From: an uncultured Phascolarctobacterium sp.
GTDB taxonomy: Bacteria; Bacillota; Negativicutes; Acidaminococcales; Acidaminococcaceae
Length of the DNA stretch: 12,570 bases
Reading direction: 5' to 3'
Assembly (NCBI RefSeq): GCF_900753045.1
Contig: NZ_CAADXO010000060.1
Location: forward strand, 1-12,570
Shown here: positions 5,821-11,979 of the stretch, piece by piece
How positions within the stretch are numbered: the first letter of the stretch is position 1
Layout: the number at the start of each line of letters is the position of its first letter
Program-made: the position numbers and the translations under genes
The notes under the pieces: model-generated
Told to the model about the DNA's origin: nothing
The model's database searches: none
The model's input: the letters and a program-made list of their open reading frames with translations, nothing else

Positions 5821-8610
5821 TCAATCTTTAACTGCTTCAGCGCAGCGTTTGCACAGAGTCGGATGCTCAGCGTCCTGACCAACCTCGTCGCTGTAAATCC
5901 AGCAACGCTCGCACTTGTGGCCTTCGGCAGCAGCAACGGTAACCTTCAGGTCCTCGCGGCCGGTTGCTTCGGCACCTTCTGCAGCACCTTCAACAATAAC
6001 AGCCTGAGAAACGATCAGCAGAGTTGCCAGGTCTTTTTCTACGGATTTCAGGATAGCCAGAGCTTCGCCTTCGGCGTGCAGCTCAACCTTAGCGTCCAGG
6101 GAGTGACCGATTTGTTTGTTCCGACGAGCCAGCTCCAGCACTTTGGTGATTTCGCTGCGGATTTCAATGAAGTTATCCCATTTAGTTTCCAACTCTTCGT
6201 TGATGTATTCTTCCTTAACTTCCGGCCAGGGCAGCATTTGTACGGATTCCGGAGCATTAGCAGGTTTCTTCATGAACTGCCATACTTCTTCCATAGTGAA
6301 GCTCAGTACCGGGGACAGCATAACGATGAGGTCCATGAGGATTTCATGCATAGCGGTTTGTGCGCTGCGACGCTCTTTGCTGTCAGCCTTGTAAGCATAC
6401 AGGCGGTCTTTGAGGATATCCAGATAGAAGCTGGACATTTCAACGGTGCAGAAGTTGTGGATTGCATGATACAGTACATGGAAATCATAGCTTTCGTAAG
6501 CAGCGGTAACTTCCTTCTTCAGCAGCTGCAGATGCATCAGAGCCCATTGATCAAGCTCCAGCATTTCGTTGAACGGAACAGCATCGGTTTCATAGTTGAA
6601 ATCGTTGGTGTTGCCCAGGATGTAACGGATGGTGTTACGGATTTTGCGGTATACCTCAGCCAGCTGCTTCAGGATTTTCGGGGAGATACGGATATCTGCC
6701 TTGTAATCGGAGGAAGCAGTCCACAGACGGATGATATCAGCGCCGTATTGTTTGATTACGTCCTGCGGAACGATAACGTTGCCTACGGATTTGGACATCT
6801 TGCGGCCATCGCCGTCAACTACATAACCATGAGTCAGTACGGATTCGTACGGAGCACGGCCTGCAACAGCAACGGAGGTCAGCAGAGAGGACTGGAACCA
6901 GCCACGATGCTGGTCACTGCCTTCGAGGTACATAGCAACCGGCCAGGACAGTTCCGGACGTTTTGCAGCAACAGCCATGTGAGAGGAACCGCTGTCGAAC
7001 CATACGTCCATGATATCGCTTTCCTTGTGGAAGTGCTTACCGCCGCATTTCGGGCAGACAGTGCCTTCCGGCAGCAGCTCTTCTGCAGTGTGAGCCCACC
7101 ATGCGTCGCTGCCTTCTTTTTCGAACCAGTTAGCAACGGAGTCGATGGTAGCTTCGTTAATCAGATGCTCACCGCAGTTATCGCAGTAGAATACCGGGAT
7201 AGGAACGCCCCATACGCGCTGACGGCTGATGCACCAGTCGTGACGGTCGCTTACCATGTTATGGATACGTTGTTGGCCCCAGGAAGGAATCCACTGTACA
7301 TCGTCGATAGATTTCAGTGCTTCATCACGGAAGCCGTCGATAGAAGCGAACCATTGAGAGGTTGCGCGGAAGATAATCGGGTTTTTGCAGCGCCAGCAGT
7401 GTGCGTATTGGTGCTTAATGTTTTCTTTGCCCAGCAGGCAGTTCAGCTCAGCCAGATATTTCAGTACCGGGATATTAGCGTCGAATACAAACATGCCCTT
7501 GAAGCGTTCACCTGCTTCTTCGGTCAGCTTACCCTGGGAATCAACCGGGCAGAGAATCGGCAGCTTGTATTTCAGGCCGGTTTCAAAGTCGACATCGCCA
7601 TGACCGGGAGCGGTATGTACGCAACCGGTACCTGCTTCGGTAGTTACATAGTCAGCCATAACTACGAGAGAACGGCGGTTGTTGTATTCAGGGAACGGAT
7701 GCACGCATTCAGCGAATTCCATATCTTTACCAAGAGTGGTGCCGAGAATATTGCTGAGGTCCTTGTGGCAGACAGCGCCAACCTGAGCCAGCAGGTCTTT
7801 AGCCATGAAGAGGACTTCGCCTTCGCATTCAACCCAAGCATATTCCAGAGCAGGGTTCAGAGCAACAGCAACGTTGGCAGGCATGGTCCACGGGGTGGTG
7901 GTCCAAATTACCATGTAAGCTTTTTTGCCTTTAGCAGCTTCCGGAGTTTGGCCGTTGTCTTTTACCAGCGGCATTTTTACGAAGATAGTCGGAGTTTTTT
8001 GTTCGCCATATTCGATTTCTGCTTCAGCCAGAGCTGTTTCGCAGTGCGGGCACCAGTAAACGGTCTTTTTGCCTTTATAGATATAGCCTTTGTTAGCCAT
8101 AGTACCGAATACACGGATCTGCTCAGCTTCAAAGCTGTGATGCAGAGTGATGTACGGATTTTCCCAGTCACCCAGAACGCCCAGACGTTTGAAGTCTTCG
8201 CGTTGGATATCAACCCATTGCAGAGCGAAGTCATGGCATTTGCGGCGCAGAGTCAGCGGATCCAGCTCATTGCGGTTCAGGCCCAGCTCTTTGATAGCAG
8301 CGTGCTCAATCGGCATGCCGTGAGTATCCCAGCCGGGAACATACGGGGTGTCGAAGCCTTGAGCGTATTTGTATTTCATGATGATATCTTTTAAGATTTT
8401 GTTCAGGGCATGACCCATGTGGATTTTGCCGTTTGCATACGGAGGGCCGTCATGCAGAACAAATTTCTTGTGGCCTGCATGCAGAGCCTGCTTTTTGCCA
8501 TAAATATCGTTTTCTTCCCAGAATTTCAGGAAATCAGGTTCGCGTTGCGGCAGACCGGCACGCATAGGGAACTCTGTTTCGGGCAGATTCAGTGTTTTAC
8601 CATAGTCCAT
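5821..8610 (-). CDS. ileS: Isoleucyl-tRNA synthetase
   Basis: Charges tRNA-Ile with isoleucine in the cytoplasm. It is a class I synthetase of 929 residues, the usual bacterial (E. coli-like) length. The ATP-binding HIGH motif appears as HMGH at 64-67 within PPYANGKIHMGH, and KMSKS is at 604-608. The CP1 editing domain carries TTTPWTMPANVA and, from residue 327, GTGCVHTAPGHG, which hydrolyses mis-charged Val-tRNA-Ile. The C-terminal zinc finger is complete (Cys900, Cys903, Cys920, Cys923). The ATG at 8610 has GGAGG 9 nt upstream and agrees with the family N-terminus. Transcription is controlled by the Ile T-box directly upstream, so the gene is induced when uncharged tRNA-Ile accumulates. It stands alone in its transcript, with a terminator 52 nt past the stop. 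Confidence 0.99.
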   Translation of the reverse strand: MDYGKTLNLPETEFPMRAGLPQREPDFLKFWEENDIYGKKQALHAGHKKFVLHDGPPYANGKIHMGHALNKILKDIIMKYKYAQGFDTPYVPGWDTHGMPIEHAAIKELGLNRNELDPLTLRRKCHDFALQWVDIQREDFKRLGVLGDWENPYITLHHSFEAEQIRVFGTMANKGYIYKGKKTVYWCPHCETALAEAEIEYGEQKTPTIFVKMPLVKDNGQTPEAAKGKKAYMVIWTTTPWTMPANVAVALNPALEYAWVECEGEVLFMAKDLLAQVGAVCHKDLSNILGTTLGKDMEFAECVHPFPEYNNRRSLVVMADYVTTEAGTGCVHTAPGHGDVDFETGLKYKLPILCPVDSQGKLTEEAGERFKGMFVFDANIPVLKYLAELNCLLGKENIKHQYAHCWRCKNPIIFRATSQWFASIDGFRDEALKSIDDVQWIPSWGQQRIHNMVSDRHDWCISRQRVWGVPIPVFYCDNCGEHLINEATIDSVANWFEKEGSDAWWAHTAEELLPEGTVCPKCGGKHFHKESDIMDVWFDSGSSHMAVAAKRPELSWPVAMYLEGSDQHRGWFQSSLLTSVAVAGRAPYESVLTHGYVVDGDGRKMSKSVGNVIVPQDVIKQYGADIIRLWTASSDYKADIRISPKILKQLAEVYRKIRNTIRYILGNTNDFNYETDAVPFNEMLELDQWALMHLQLLKKEVTAAYESYDFHVLYHAIHNFCTVEMSSFYLDILKDRLYAYKADSKERRSAQTAMHEILMDLIVMLSPVLSFTMEEVWQFMKKPANAPESVQMLPWPEVKEEYINEELETKWDNFIEIRSEITKVLELARRNKQIGHSLDAKVELHAEGEALAILKSVEKDLATLLIVSQAVIVEGAAEGAEATGREDLKVTVAAAEGHKCERCWIYSDEVGQDAEHPTLCKRCAEAVKD

Positions 8611-8654
8611 TACTAATAACCTCCAATTTTATTAAACAAAAAAATTAACAATAT

Positions 8655-8689
8655 AAAAAAGCTTCGTCCCTCAGATAAGGGACGAAGCT
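8655..8689 (-). terminator. T-box-controlled terminator of the ileS leader
   Basis: On the minus strand AGCTTCGTCCCT pairs perfectly with AGGGACGAAGCT (12 bp) around a 6-nt loop, followed by TTTTTTATA. The CCCT of the 5' arm is the partner of the T-box AGGG in the competing antiterminator. Confidence 0.95.
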
Positions 8690-8960
8690 GTAGACTAACA
8701 ACGATTAATACGCTTGCGTATCATGCATCATTATCAAACGTGTACTCCGTGGTACCACCCTCATGACGACAGCCTTGGCCGCACGCCACTCGTGTGCGCA
8801 ATATCGGGCGCTCCCGTATGCAGCTACTCAGGTTCGCCGCATCCGCTCCAAAGTGATTTTCACCTGCTTTACTTCGTCCGGGCTTGCACCATACCCCGGC
8901 TCGCTTATCCTGCGCCGCAAGCTACTGTCTTTTTCATCGCGTTAGCAAATATCAATAAAC
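8655..8960 (-). promoter_or_regulatory. T-box riboswitch (isoleucine) controlling ileS
   Basis: The leader RNA binds uncharged tRNA-Ile and chooses between antitermination and termination. Stem I has a CCGGG/CCCGG apical stem with the conserved loop GTATGGTGCAAG (near 8900-8885). The specifier region GGTGAAAATCACTTTGGAGC offers ATC at 8857-8855 followed by the usual A, which matches the downstream gene. The T-box sequence AGGGTGGTACCACGG is at 8761-8747 and can pair its AGGG with the CCCT in the 5' arm of the terminator. An extra hairpin, ATACGC-AA-GCGTAT (8721-8708), lies between the T-box sequence and the terminator, making the antiterminator loop unusually long. Confidence 0.96.
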
Positions 8961-8966
8961 GCTAAT

Positions 8967-8995
8967 ATTATACATTAGACAATGTGATAAGTCAA
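8967..8995 (-). promoter_or_regulatory. Promoter of the T-box/ileS transcript
   Basis: On the minus strand TTGACT (8995-8990) and a perfect TATAAT (8972-8967) are 17 nt apart. The start point falls near 8960, just before stem I of the T-box. Confidence 0.88.
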
Positions 8996-9010
8996 GGAGT
9001 GAAAAGCTCT

Positions 9011-9183
9011 GCACTGCCAAAATTTTATAATACACATCTTCAGACTTCTTACTGCTAAAGTTATATGTTAACAATCCAAATGAACGTCAGCAACACTACG
9101 ATAAAAATTCCAAAGGACATTAAGTCCTGAAAACTGAAATATACCATAGACATCACCTCCATTCCTACGAATTTTGGCAATGC
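9011..9183 (-). repeat. Inverted repeat joining the 5' and 3' ends of the small toxin-like mRNA
   Basis: In the minus-strand transcript, GCATTGCCAAAATT (9183-9170), ending 9 nt before the Shine-Dalgarno, can pair along its whole length with AATTTTGGCAGTGC (9024-9011), about 36 nt after the stop codon. That is 14 bp with a single G-U wobble. Long-range 5'/3' pairing that masks translation is a known trait of type I toxin mRNAs. The repeat is seen directly; its role is inference. Confidence 0.75.
9061..9147 (-). CDS. Small holin-like toxin (TxpA-type, putative type I toxin)
   Basis: A 28-residue peptide, MVYFSFQDLMSFGIFIVVLL followed by TFIWIVNI. It is almost entirely one membrane segment, and its DLMSFGIFIVVLLTFI core matches the pattern of the 'putative holin-like toxin' family (Hol_Tox; B. 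subtilis TxpA and relatives): polar residue, L-M, FG, then LLT. Members of that family insert into the cytoplasmic membrane and are normally silenced by an antisense RNA. GGAGG (9160-9156) lies 8 nt before the ATG at 9147. A second in-frame ATG at 9153 would overlap the ribosome binding site and is less likely. It lacks the charged C-terminal tail that many family members carry, ending in WIVNI. Its own promoter lies upstream, and on the opposite strand a terminator fits an antisense RNA. The coding call is fairly secure; toxicity is inference from the family. Confidence 0.75.
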   Translation of the reverse strand: MVYFSFQDLMSFGIFIVVLLTFIWIVNI

Positions 9184-9212
9184 CACCCTGCAACACGGTC
9201 ATCTTGCATAGT

Positions 9213-9241
9213 ATTTTATCATACAGAATATAAACATACAA
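9213..9241 (-). promoter_or_regulatory. Probable promoter of the small toxin-like gene
   Basis: On the minus strand TAAAAT (9218-9213) carries an extended TGA immediately upstream, with TTGTAT (9241-9236) 17 nt further. The start would be near 9206, giving a 5' UTR of about 60 nt. The -35 lies inside the left arm of the plus-strand terminator, so the two elements physically share bases. Confidence 0.6.
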
Positions 9242-9276
9242 CGAACAAACTGTGAAGTTTGTGTTGTATGTTTTTT
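9233..9276 (+). terminator. Plus-strand terminator, probably of an antisense RNA to the toxin gene
   Basis: AACATACAAC and ACAAACT pair with AGTTTGT and GTTGTATGTT (17 bp with a 2-nt GA bulge in the left arm) around a GTGA loop, ending in six T. No rightward protein gene precedes it for hundreds of bases. The transcript it ends should therefore be a non-coding RNA running antisense to the toxin leader and open reading frame. A weak candidate start is TTCAGA (9039-9044) with TATATG (9062-9067), 17 nt apart, which would give an RNA of roughly 200 nt. Confidence 0.75.
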
Positions 9277-9284
9277 GTTTTTAC

Positions 9285-9326
9285 AAAAAGTTCCCCAGCC
9301 TTACGCAAGCATAAAGCTGGGGAACT
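9285..9326 (-). terminator. Intrinsic terminator of the four-gene zinc-ribbon operon
   Basis: On the minus strand AGTTCCCCAGC pairs perfectly with GCTGGGGAACT (11 bp) around a 16-nt loop and runs into TTTTTG. It begins 9 nt after the last stop codon of the operon. Confidence 0.92.
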
Positions 9327-9334
9327 GGAAAATT

Positions 9335-9844
9335 TTACTTATTTATTCTTTTCACTACAGTTCCATACATCTGCAAATAAAAATATTGAAATCCATTAGT
9401 ATCAAGGTCTATGTCCTGACGCATACAAACGACAGCATCTCCACCAAGCATTAGTGCTCTTTTCTTCAGTTCTTGCGTAGCAACAAAAAATGCTTTTTCA
9501 AAATCATTCTGCCCAACAGAATATTCTCCCCATAAGAACCCCCAGTCTGTCCTTCGCTCAGACATCAAAGCATTATTCTTCATTTCTTCAATTTCAGCAC
9601 TATACTTATTTACAAGTTCACTCAAGGTACTACTAAAAATGCCTTTGTTAGAAACCTGAAAAAATACAGGGCCAATAATTTCGTAATCCTCTTTTAAATC
9701 ACCAGTCGTGACAATTACTGCATTTACTTTTTGCCGATATTCAGCAGCTTTTTGTTTAGCCTCAGCTGCTCTTTGTTCGGCAGCTTCTTGGACAGCCTTA
9801 CTTTTCAGCGCTGCTTTTTTGTAATCAGTATCCCAAAACGGCAT
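9335..9844 (-). CDS. YbjQ/UPF0145-like domain protein with N-terminal coiled coil
   Basis: A 169-residue soluble protein of unknown function. Residues 5-40 are Ala/Lys/Glu-rich and helical, probably a coiled coil. From VIVTTGDL (43-50) to GTVVKRI (161-167) the pattern resembles the YbjQ (UPF0145) fold: an opening 'VTT' strand, a long helix with regularly spaced Ala and Leu, LMLGGDAVVCM (131-141) where the family usually has GADAVV, and a closing GTVVK strand. The resemblance is from reading, without an alignment, and the loop around 95-112 (SERRTDWGFLWGEYS) is unusual. AGGGGA lies 7 nt before the ATG. It is the last gene of the operon, 42 nt after the lipoprotein gene. A TATAAT (9875-9870, minus) in that gap has no good -35, so an internal promoter is possible but unsupported. 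No signal peptide is seen, so it is probably cytoplasmic. Confidence 0.82.
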   Translation of the reverse strand: MPFWDTDYKKAALKSKAVQEAAEQRAAEAKQKAAEYRQKVNAVIVTTGDLKEDYEIIGPVFFQVSNKGIFSSTLSELVNKYSAEIEEMKNNALMSERRTDWGFLWGEYSVGQNDFEKAFFVATQELKKRALMLGGDAVVCMRQDIDLDTNGFQYFYLQMYGTVVKRINK

Positions 9845-9886
9845 ATGGATTCCCCTTTCTCATCGTATCATTATACGTTATATAGA

Positions 9887-10510
9887 TTATTTTTTGTCTT
9901 TAATTTTGATGTTTTTATAAATCTGGTCGACGCAATTTTTTGCTTTTGTATCATTCTTTGAATAACACGTAATCAAAGTCCAAAATTCCTTTTCATTCTT
10001 GATGATCAAATAGTGAAATACTTCATCATTATTTTTCTGCATATCCGTAAACGAGCAGTAAATTTCAATACCACTTTTTCCATTTACTATTGCATCTTTT
10101 CTTTCTGTTTTTATATTAGATACATTATTCATAGATTTTAGTGGAATCAGCAAAGAGGAAGCATACATTTCATAGTAGTTATTCAAAACTGCTTTTTGGG
10201 TATTGCTATCCAAAATATTCAACGTATTATCGTCAAATCTGACTCTGGTCAACTGAGTAAACTTTATACCATAGTCATTTTTGCTAGTATCTAAACGACT
10301 ATCACATTGTGCAGCAACAGGATCTATCTGCGCAAGCTCATTCATCGGAACATATTTCCACGTATATTCATATGGAGCAGCAATTTCTATTGATGTTACA
10401 TCCCCATCCACGCTGTTATGCTGCGTCAAAATATTTTCGGCCTTACTCCCACACCCCAAACAAACTAAGTAAACGCTTAACATTAAAAGCATTAAAATTA
10501 TTCGTTTCAT
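9887..10510 (-). CDS. Lipoprotein of unknown function
   Basis: A 207-residue exported lipoprotein. The signal peptide has MKR followed by a hydrophobic stretch (4-19) and the lipobox CLGC, with lipidation expected at Cys20; Cys at -3 is unusual but hydrophobic enough. The mature part is polar, with a long run of beta-like segments such as GIEIYCSF and FWTLITCY. Cys176 and Cys187 come near the C-terminus and the tail is Lys-rich. I do not recognise a named domain. The region YEMYASSLLIPL to VFHYLIIKNEKEFWTLI resembles, loosely, the PsbP-like or Mog1-like lipoprotein folds often left as hypothetical. The ATG has GGTGA 6 nt upstream. It is the third gene of the operon, starting 15 nt after the preceding stop. 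Its surface location supports an envelope role for the cluster. Confidence 0.86.
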   Translation of the reverse strand: MKRIILMLLMLSVYLVCLGCGSKAENILTQHNSVDGDVTSIEIAAPYEYTWKYVPMNELAQIDPVAAQCDSRLDTSKNDYGIKFTQLTRVRFDDNTLNILDSNTQKAVLNNYYEMYASSLLIPLKSMNNVSNIKTERKDAIVNGKSGIEIYCSFTDMQKNNDEVFHYLIIKNEKEFWTLITCYSKNDTKAKNCVDQIYKNIKIKDKK

Positions 10511-10525
10511 TATAAATCACCACAC

Positions 10526-10849
10526 TTACAACAATGTATCTTCTTTATCATATAAATCTTTCGGCAACTCCGGATGTTCTCTGTAATAATCAGCTAATAC
10601 AATATGGCAATACTTGCACACTGTAGAATTTTCTTTTATCCAACTACCACAAGAAGGACATTTTATTCCACTGTGATCAGAAAGCAGTAAACTGTGAATC
10701 ATCGCTACAATCCATAGTAAAATTCCATAAATATACCAACGCTTGAAATTTCTTCCTTTTCTTTTAGCAATATAAGCTGGGATAAGCGCGGCAATCAAAA
10801 GCCAAATCAAATTTTCCAGTAAAATAACGAACAACGAATCTTCATACAT
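10526..10849 (-). CDS. Two-TM membrane protein with C-terminal zinc ribbon
   Basis: A 107-residue small membrane protein. TM1 spans about residues 6-28 and TM2 about 39-57. Between them lies a basic loop, AKRKGRNFKRWYIYG, that places the loop in the cytoplasm. A zinc ribbon follows (Cys64, Cys67, Cys78, Cys81, in CPSCGSWIKENSTVCKYC), then an acidic tail. The layout 'PAYIAKRKGR-F--W--YG' plus IHSLLL plus CPxC/CxxC recurs in many bacterial hypothetical proteins, so I am confident of the type but not of a function. The start ATG at 10849 has AAGGAG about 11 nt upstream, slightly long but the only site. It is the second gene of the operon, starting 23 nt after the zinc-ribbon anchor gene. Both proteins have four-Cys ribbons and membrane segments, which suggests they act together. 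Confidence 0.86.
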   Translation of the reverse strand: MYEDSLFVILLENLIWLLIAALIPAYIAKRKGRNFKRWYIYGILLWIVAMIHSLLLSDHSGIKCPSCGSWIKENSTVCKYCHIVLADYYREHPELPKDLYDKEDTLL

Positions 10850-10872
10850 AAAATTTACATCTCCTTATAAAA

Positions 10873-11799
10873 TTATTCATGATTAGTATTCATAACTTGA
10901 ACCTGATAATCTCCAGGTCTGTCTGAGTACTCATATACACTCACATAAACTCTCTTGCCATTTTGACCACGACCAACTAAATGAAGAACGTATTGTACAC
11001 CATGTCCATATTCATTAACTGATGTTGAAGAACTATCGTTATACCATGTATCTAGTCTTCCTCTTGTAAAACCAGTACTAAGCATCGGACCAAAATGCTC
11101 TTTATATTCTTCTACCGTACACCCTAAATAATTAGCAAATCTTCTTGCATCTGCTTCTTGCTCAGCTGCTTCAGCAGCCTTTTGGGCTTCCCTGGCTTTA
11201 GCTTCTTGTTCAAATTGAGCATCTGCTAATTTATGTTCAGCTAATTTATCGCTAAACGTGCCAAGAACATTTCCATTTGCCACTAATTTAAACGACCCAT
11301 AACAAGTTTTGCTTTTATGAGATACATTTACTTCGTTAATAGCTCCATTATCATTAACCAGCACTATAGTAACTCCTTGCTCTCCATCTTGAGAGGGAAT
11401 TCTATAGTAATGCAATTTACCCTTTTCATCAGTAAAGTCAATTTTATCATCAGCAGGAACTTGTAAGCCAATTTTAGCTAAAAATTCTCGATGTTCTTTG
11501 GGTATAGCAGTTGTAACTTTTTTATTAACTGTTATCTGCTTATTAGCTTCTTTCGACGTATCATTACCCGTAGCAGAAAAAATCAAACCAATAATTGCTA
11601 AAGACGCAACTACTCCGGCAATAGTTTTCTTTTTGGAAGTTTTTGTTTCTTCAATCTCTACTTTTTTATTTACTGGTTCAGCGGTCTTTTTTATATCAGC
11701 CTTAGGGATAGTTTCCGCCTCTTTTACTACTTTTGCTCCGCAATTCCCACAAAATTTAGCGTTTGGTTTAAGCTCTTCTCCACAAACTTTGCAATACAT
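10873..11799 (-). CDS. Membrane-anchored zinc-ribbon protein with extracytoplasmic domain (308 aa)
   Basis: First gene of the operon. The N-terminal zinc ribbon MYCKVCGEELKPNAKFCGNC (Cys3, Cys6, Cys17, Cys20) is followed by a charged Lys/Glu linker (24-58). One TM helix (60-77, TIAGVVASLAIIGLIFSATG) comes next, then an outer domain (about 95-182) unknown to me. An Ala/Glu/Lys coiled coil follows (185-222), and a C-terminal domain (222-308) ends VYVSVYEYSDRPGDYQVQVM. The ribbon should be cytoplasmic and the rest outside. I chose ATG at 11799: AAGGG lies 7 nt upstream and the ribbon begins right there. A TTG at 11820 in frame would add seven residues (with Arg and Lys) and lacks a ribosome binding site. 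Proteins with this ribbon-TM-external domain plan are common hypotheticals in Firmicutes. The promoter upstream has a G10 tract in its spacer. Confidence 0.88.
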   Translation of the reverse strand: MYCKVCGEELKPNAKFCGNCGAKVVKEAETIPKADIKKTAEPVNKKVEIEETKTSKKKTIAGVVASLAIIGLIFSATGNDTSKEANKQITVNKKVTTAIPKEHREFLAKIGLQVPADDKIDFTDEKGKLHYYRIPSQDGEQGVTIVLVNDNGAINEVNVSHKSKTCYGSFKLVANGNVLGTFSDKLAEHKLADAQFEQEAKAREAQKAAEAAEQEADARRFANYLGCTVEEYKEHFGPMLSTGFTRGRLDTWYNDSSSTSVNEYGHGVQYVLHLVGRGQNGKRVYVSVYEYSDRPGDYQVQVMNTNHE

Positions 11800-11847
11800 A
11801 CAAGCACCCTTCCGTATCAAAAATATATTAAGGAATCCTATGTAGTT

Positions 11848-11876
11848 ATTATATCACCTTGTCCCCCCCCCCGCAA
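11848..11876 (-). promoter_or_regulatory. Promoter of the zinc-ribbon operon with a G10 tract in the spacer
   Basis: On the minus strand TTGCGG (11876-11871) and a perfect TATAAT (11853-11848) are 17 nt apart. The spacer is eight G followed by ACAAGGTGA. The G-run continues into the -35, so the whole tract is ten G (11872-11863). Gain or loss of G would move the spacing away from 17 while leaving both hexamers intact. The -35 matches consensus at only 3 of 6 positions; the -10 is perfect. The start would be near 11841, leaving a 5' UTR of about 40 nt. Confidence 0.7.
11863..11872. repeat. Homopolymer of ten C (plus strand) / ten G (minus strand)
   Basis: An uninterrupted run of ten identical G/C bases in an AT-rich intergenic region is unexpected by composition. 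It is the only homopolymer of this kind in the window and sits between the promoter elements of the zinc-ribbon operon. Confidence 0.97.
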
Positions 11877-11901
11877 CCATTTGTCTGTTTGGCTGCGAAT
11901 T

Positions 11902-11931
11902 AAAAAATAATAGTGCTCTGTCAAAAGCACT
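11902..11931 (-). terminator. Probable terminator of the XRE regulator gene
   Basis: On the minus strand AGTGCT pairs with AGCACT around an 8-nt loop and is followed by ATTATTTTTT. The stem is short (6 bp), about 49 nt after the stop codon. It ends the regulator transcript before the promoter of the zinc-ribbon operon. Confidence 0.65.
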
Positions 11932-11979
11932 CAACCTAAATTATCAGTTTAACTTATGTTCTAACAAGCCACCTCTCCC

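Noticed and set aside
5863..8394. 843-codon plus-strand frame antisense to ileS
   Set aside because: ileS on the other strand has every expected motif. The antisense frame is a by-product of its codon use, without promoter, ribosome binding site or recognisable domains.
9026..9031. TATAAT on the plus strand as -10 of the antisense RNA
   Set aside because: The matching -35 position reads AAAGCT and there is no extended TG. It may be chance in an AT-rich stretch, so the antisense promoter is left open.
11896..11924. Perfect TTGACA (minus, 11924-11919) as an alternative -35 for the zinc-ribbon operon
   Set aside because: It lies inside the terminator of the XRE gene, and no acceptable -10 occurs 16-18 nt downstream (AATTCG or TAATTC there; TTTAAT is only 14 nt away).
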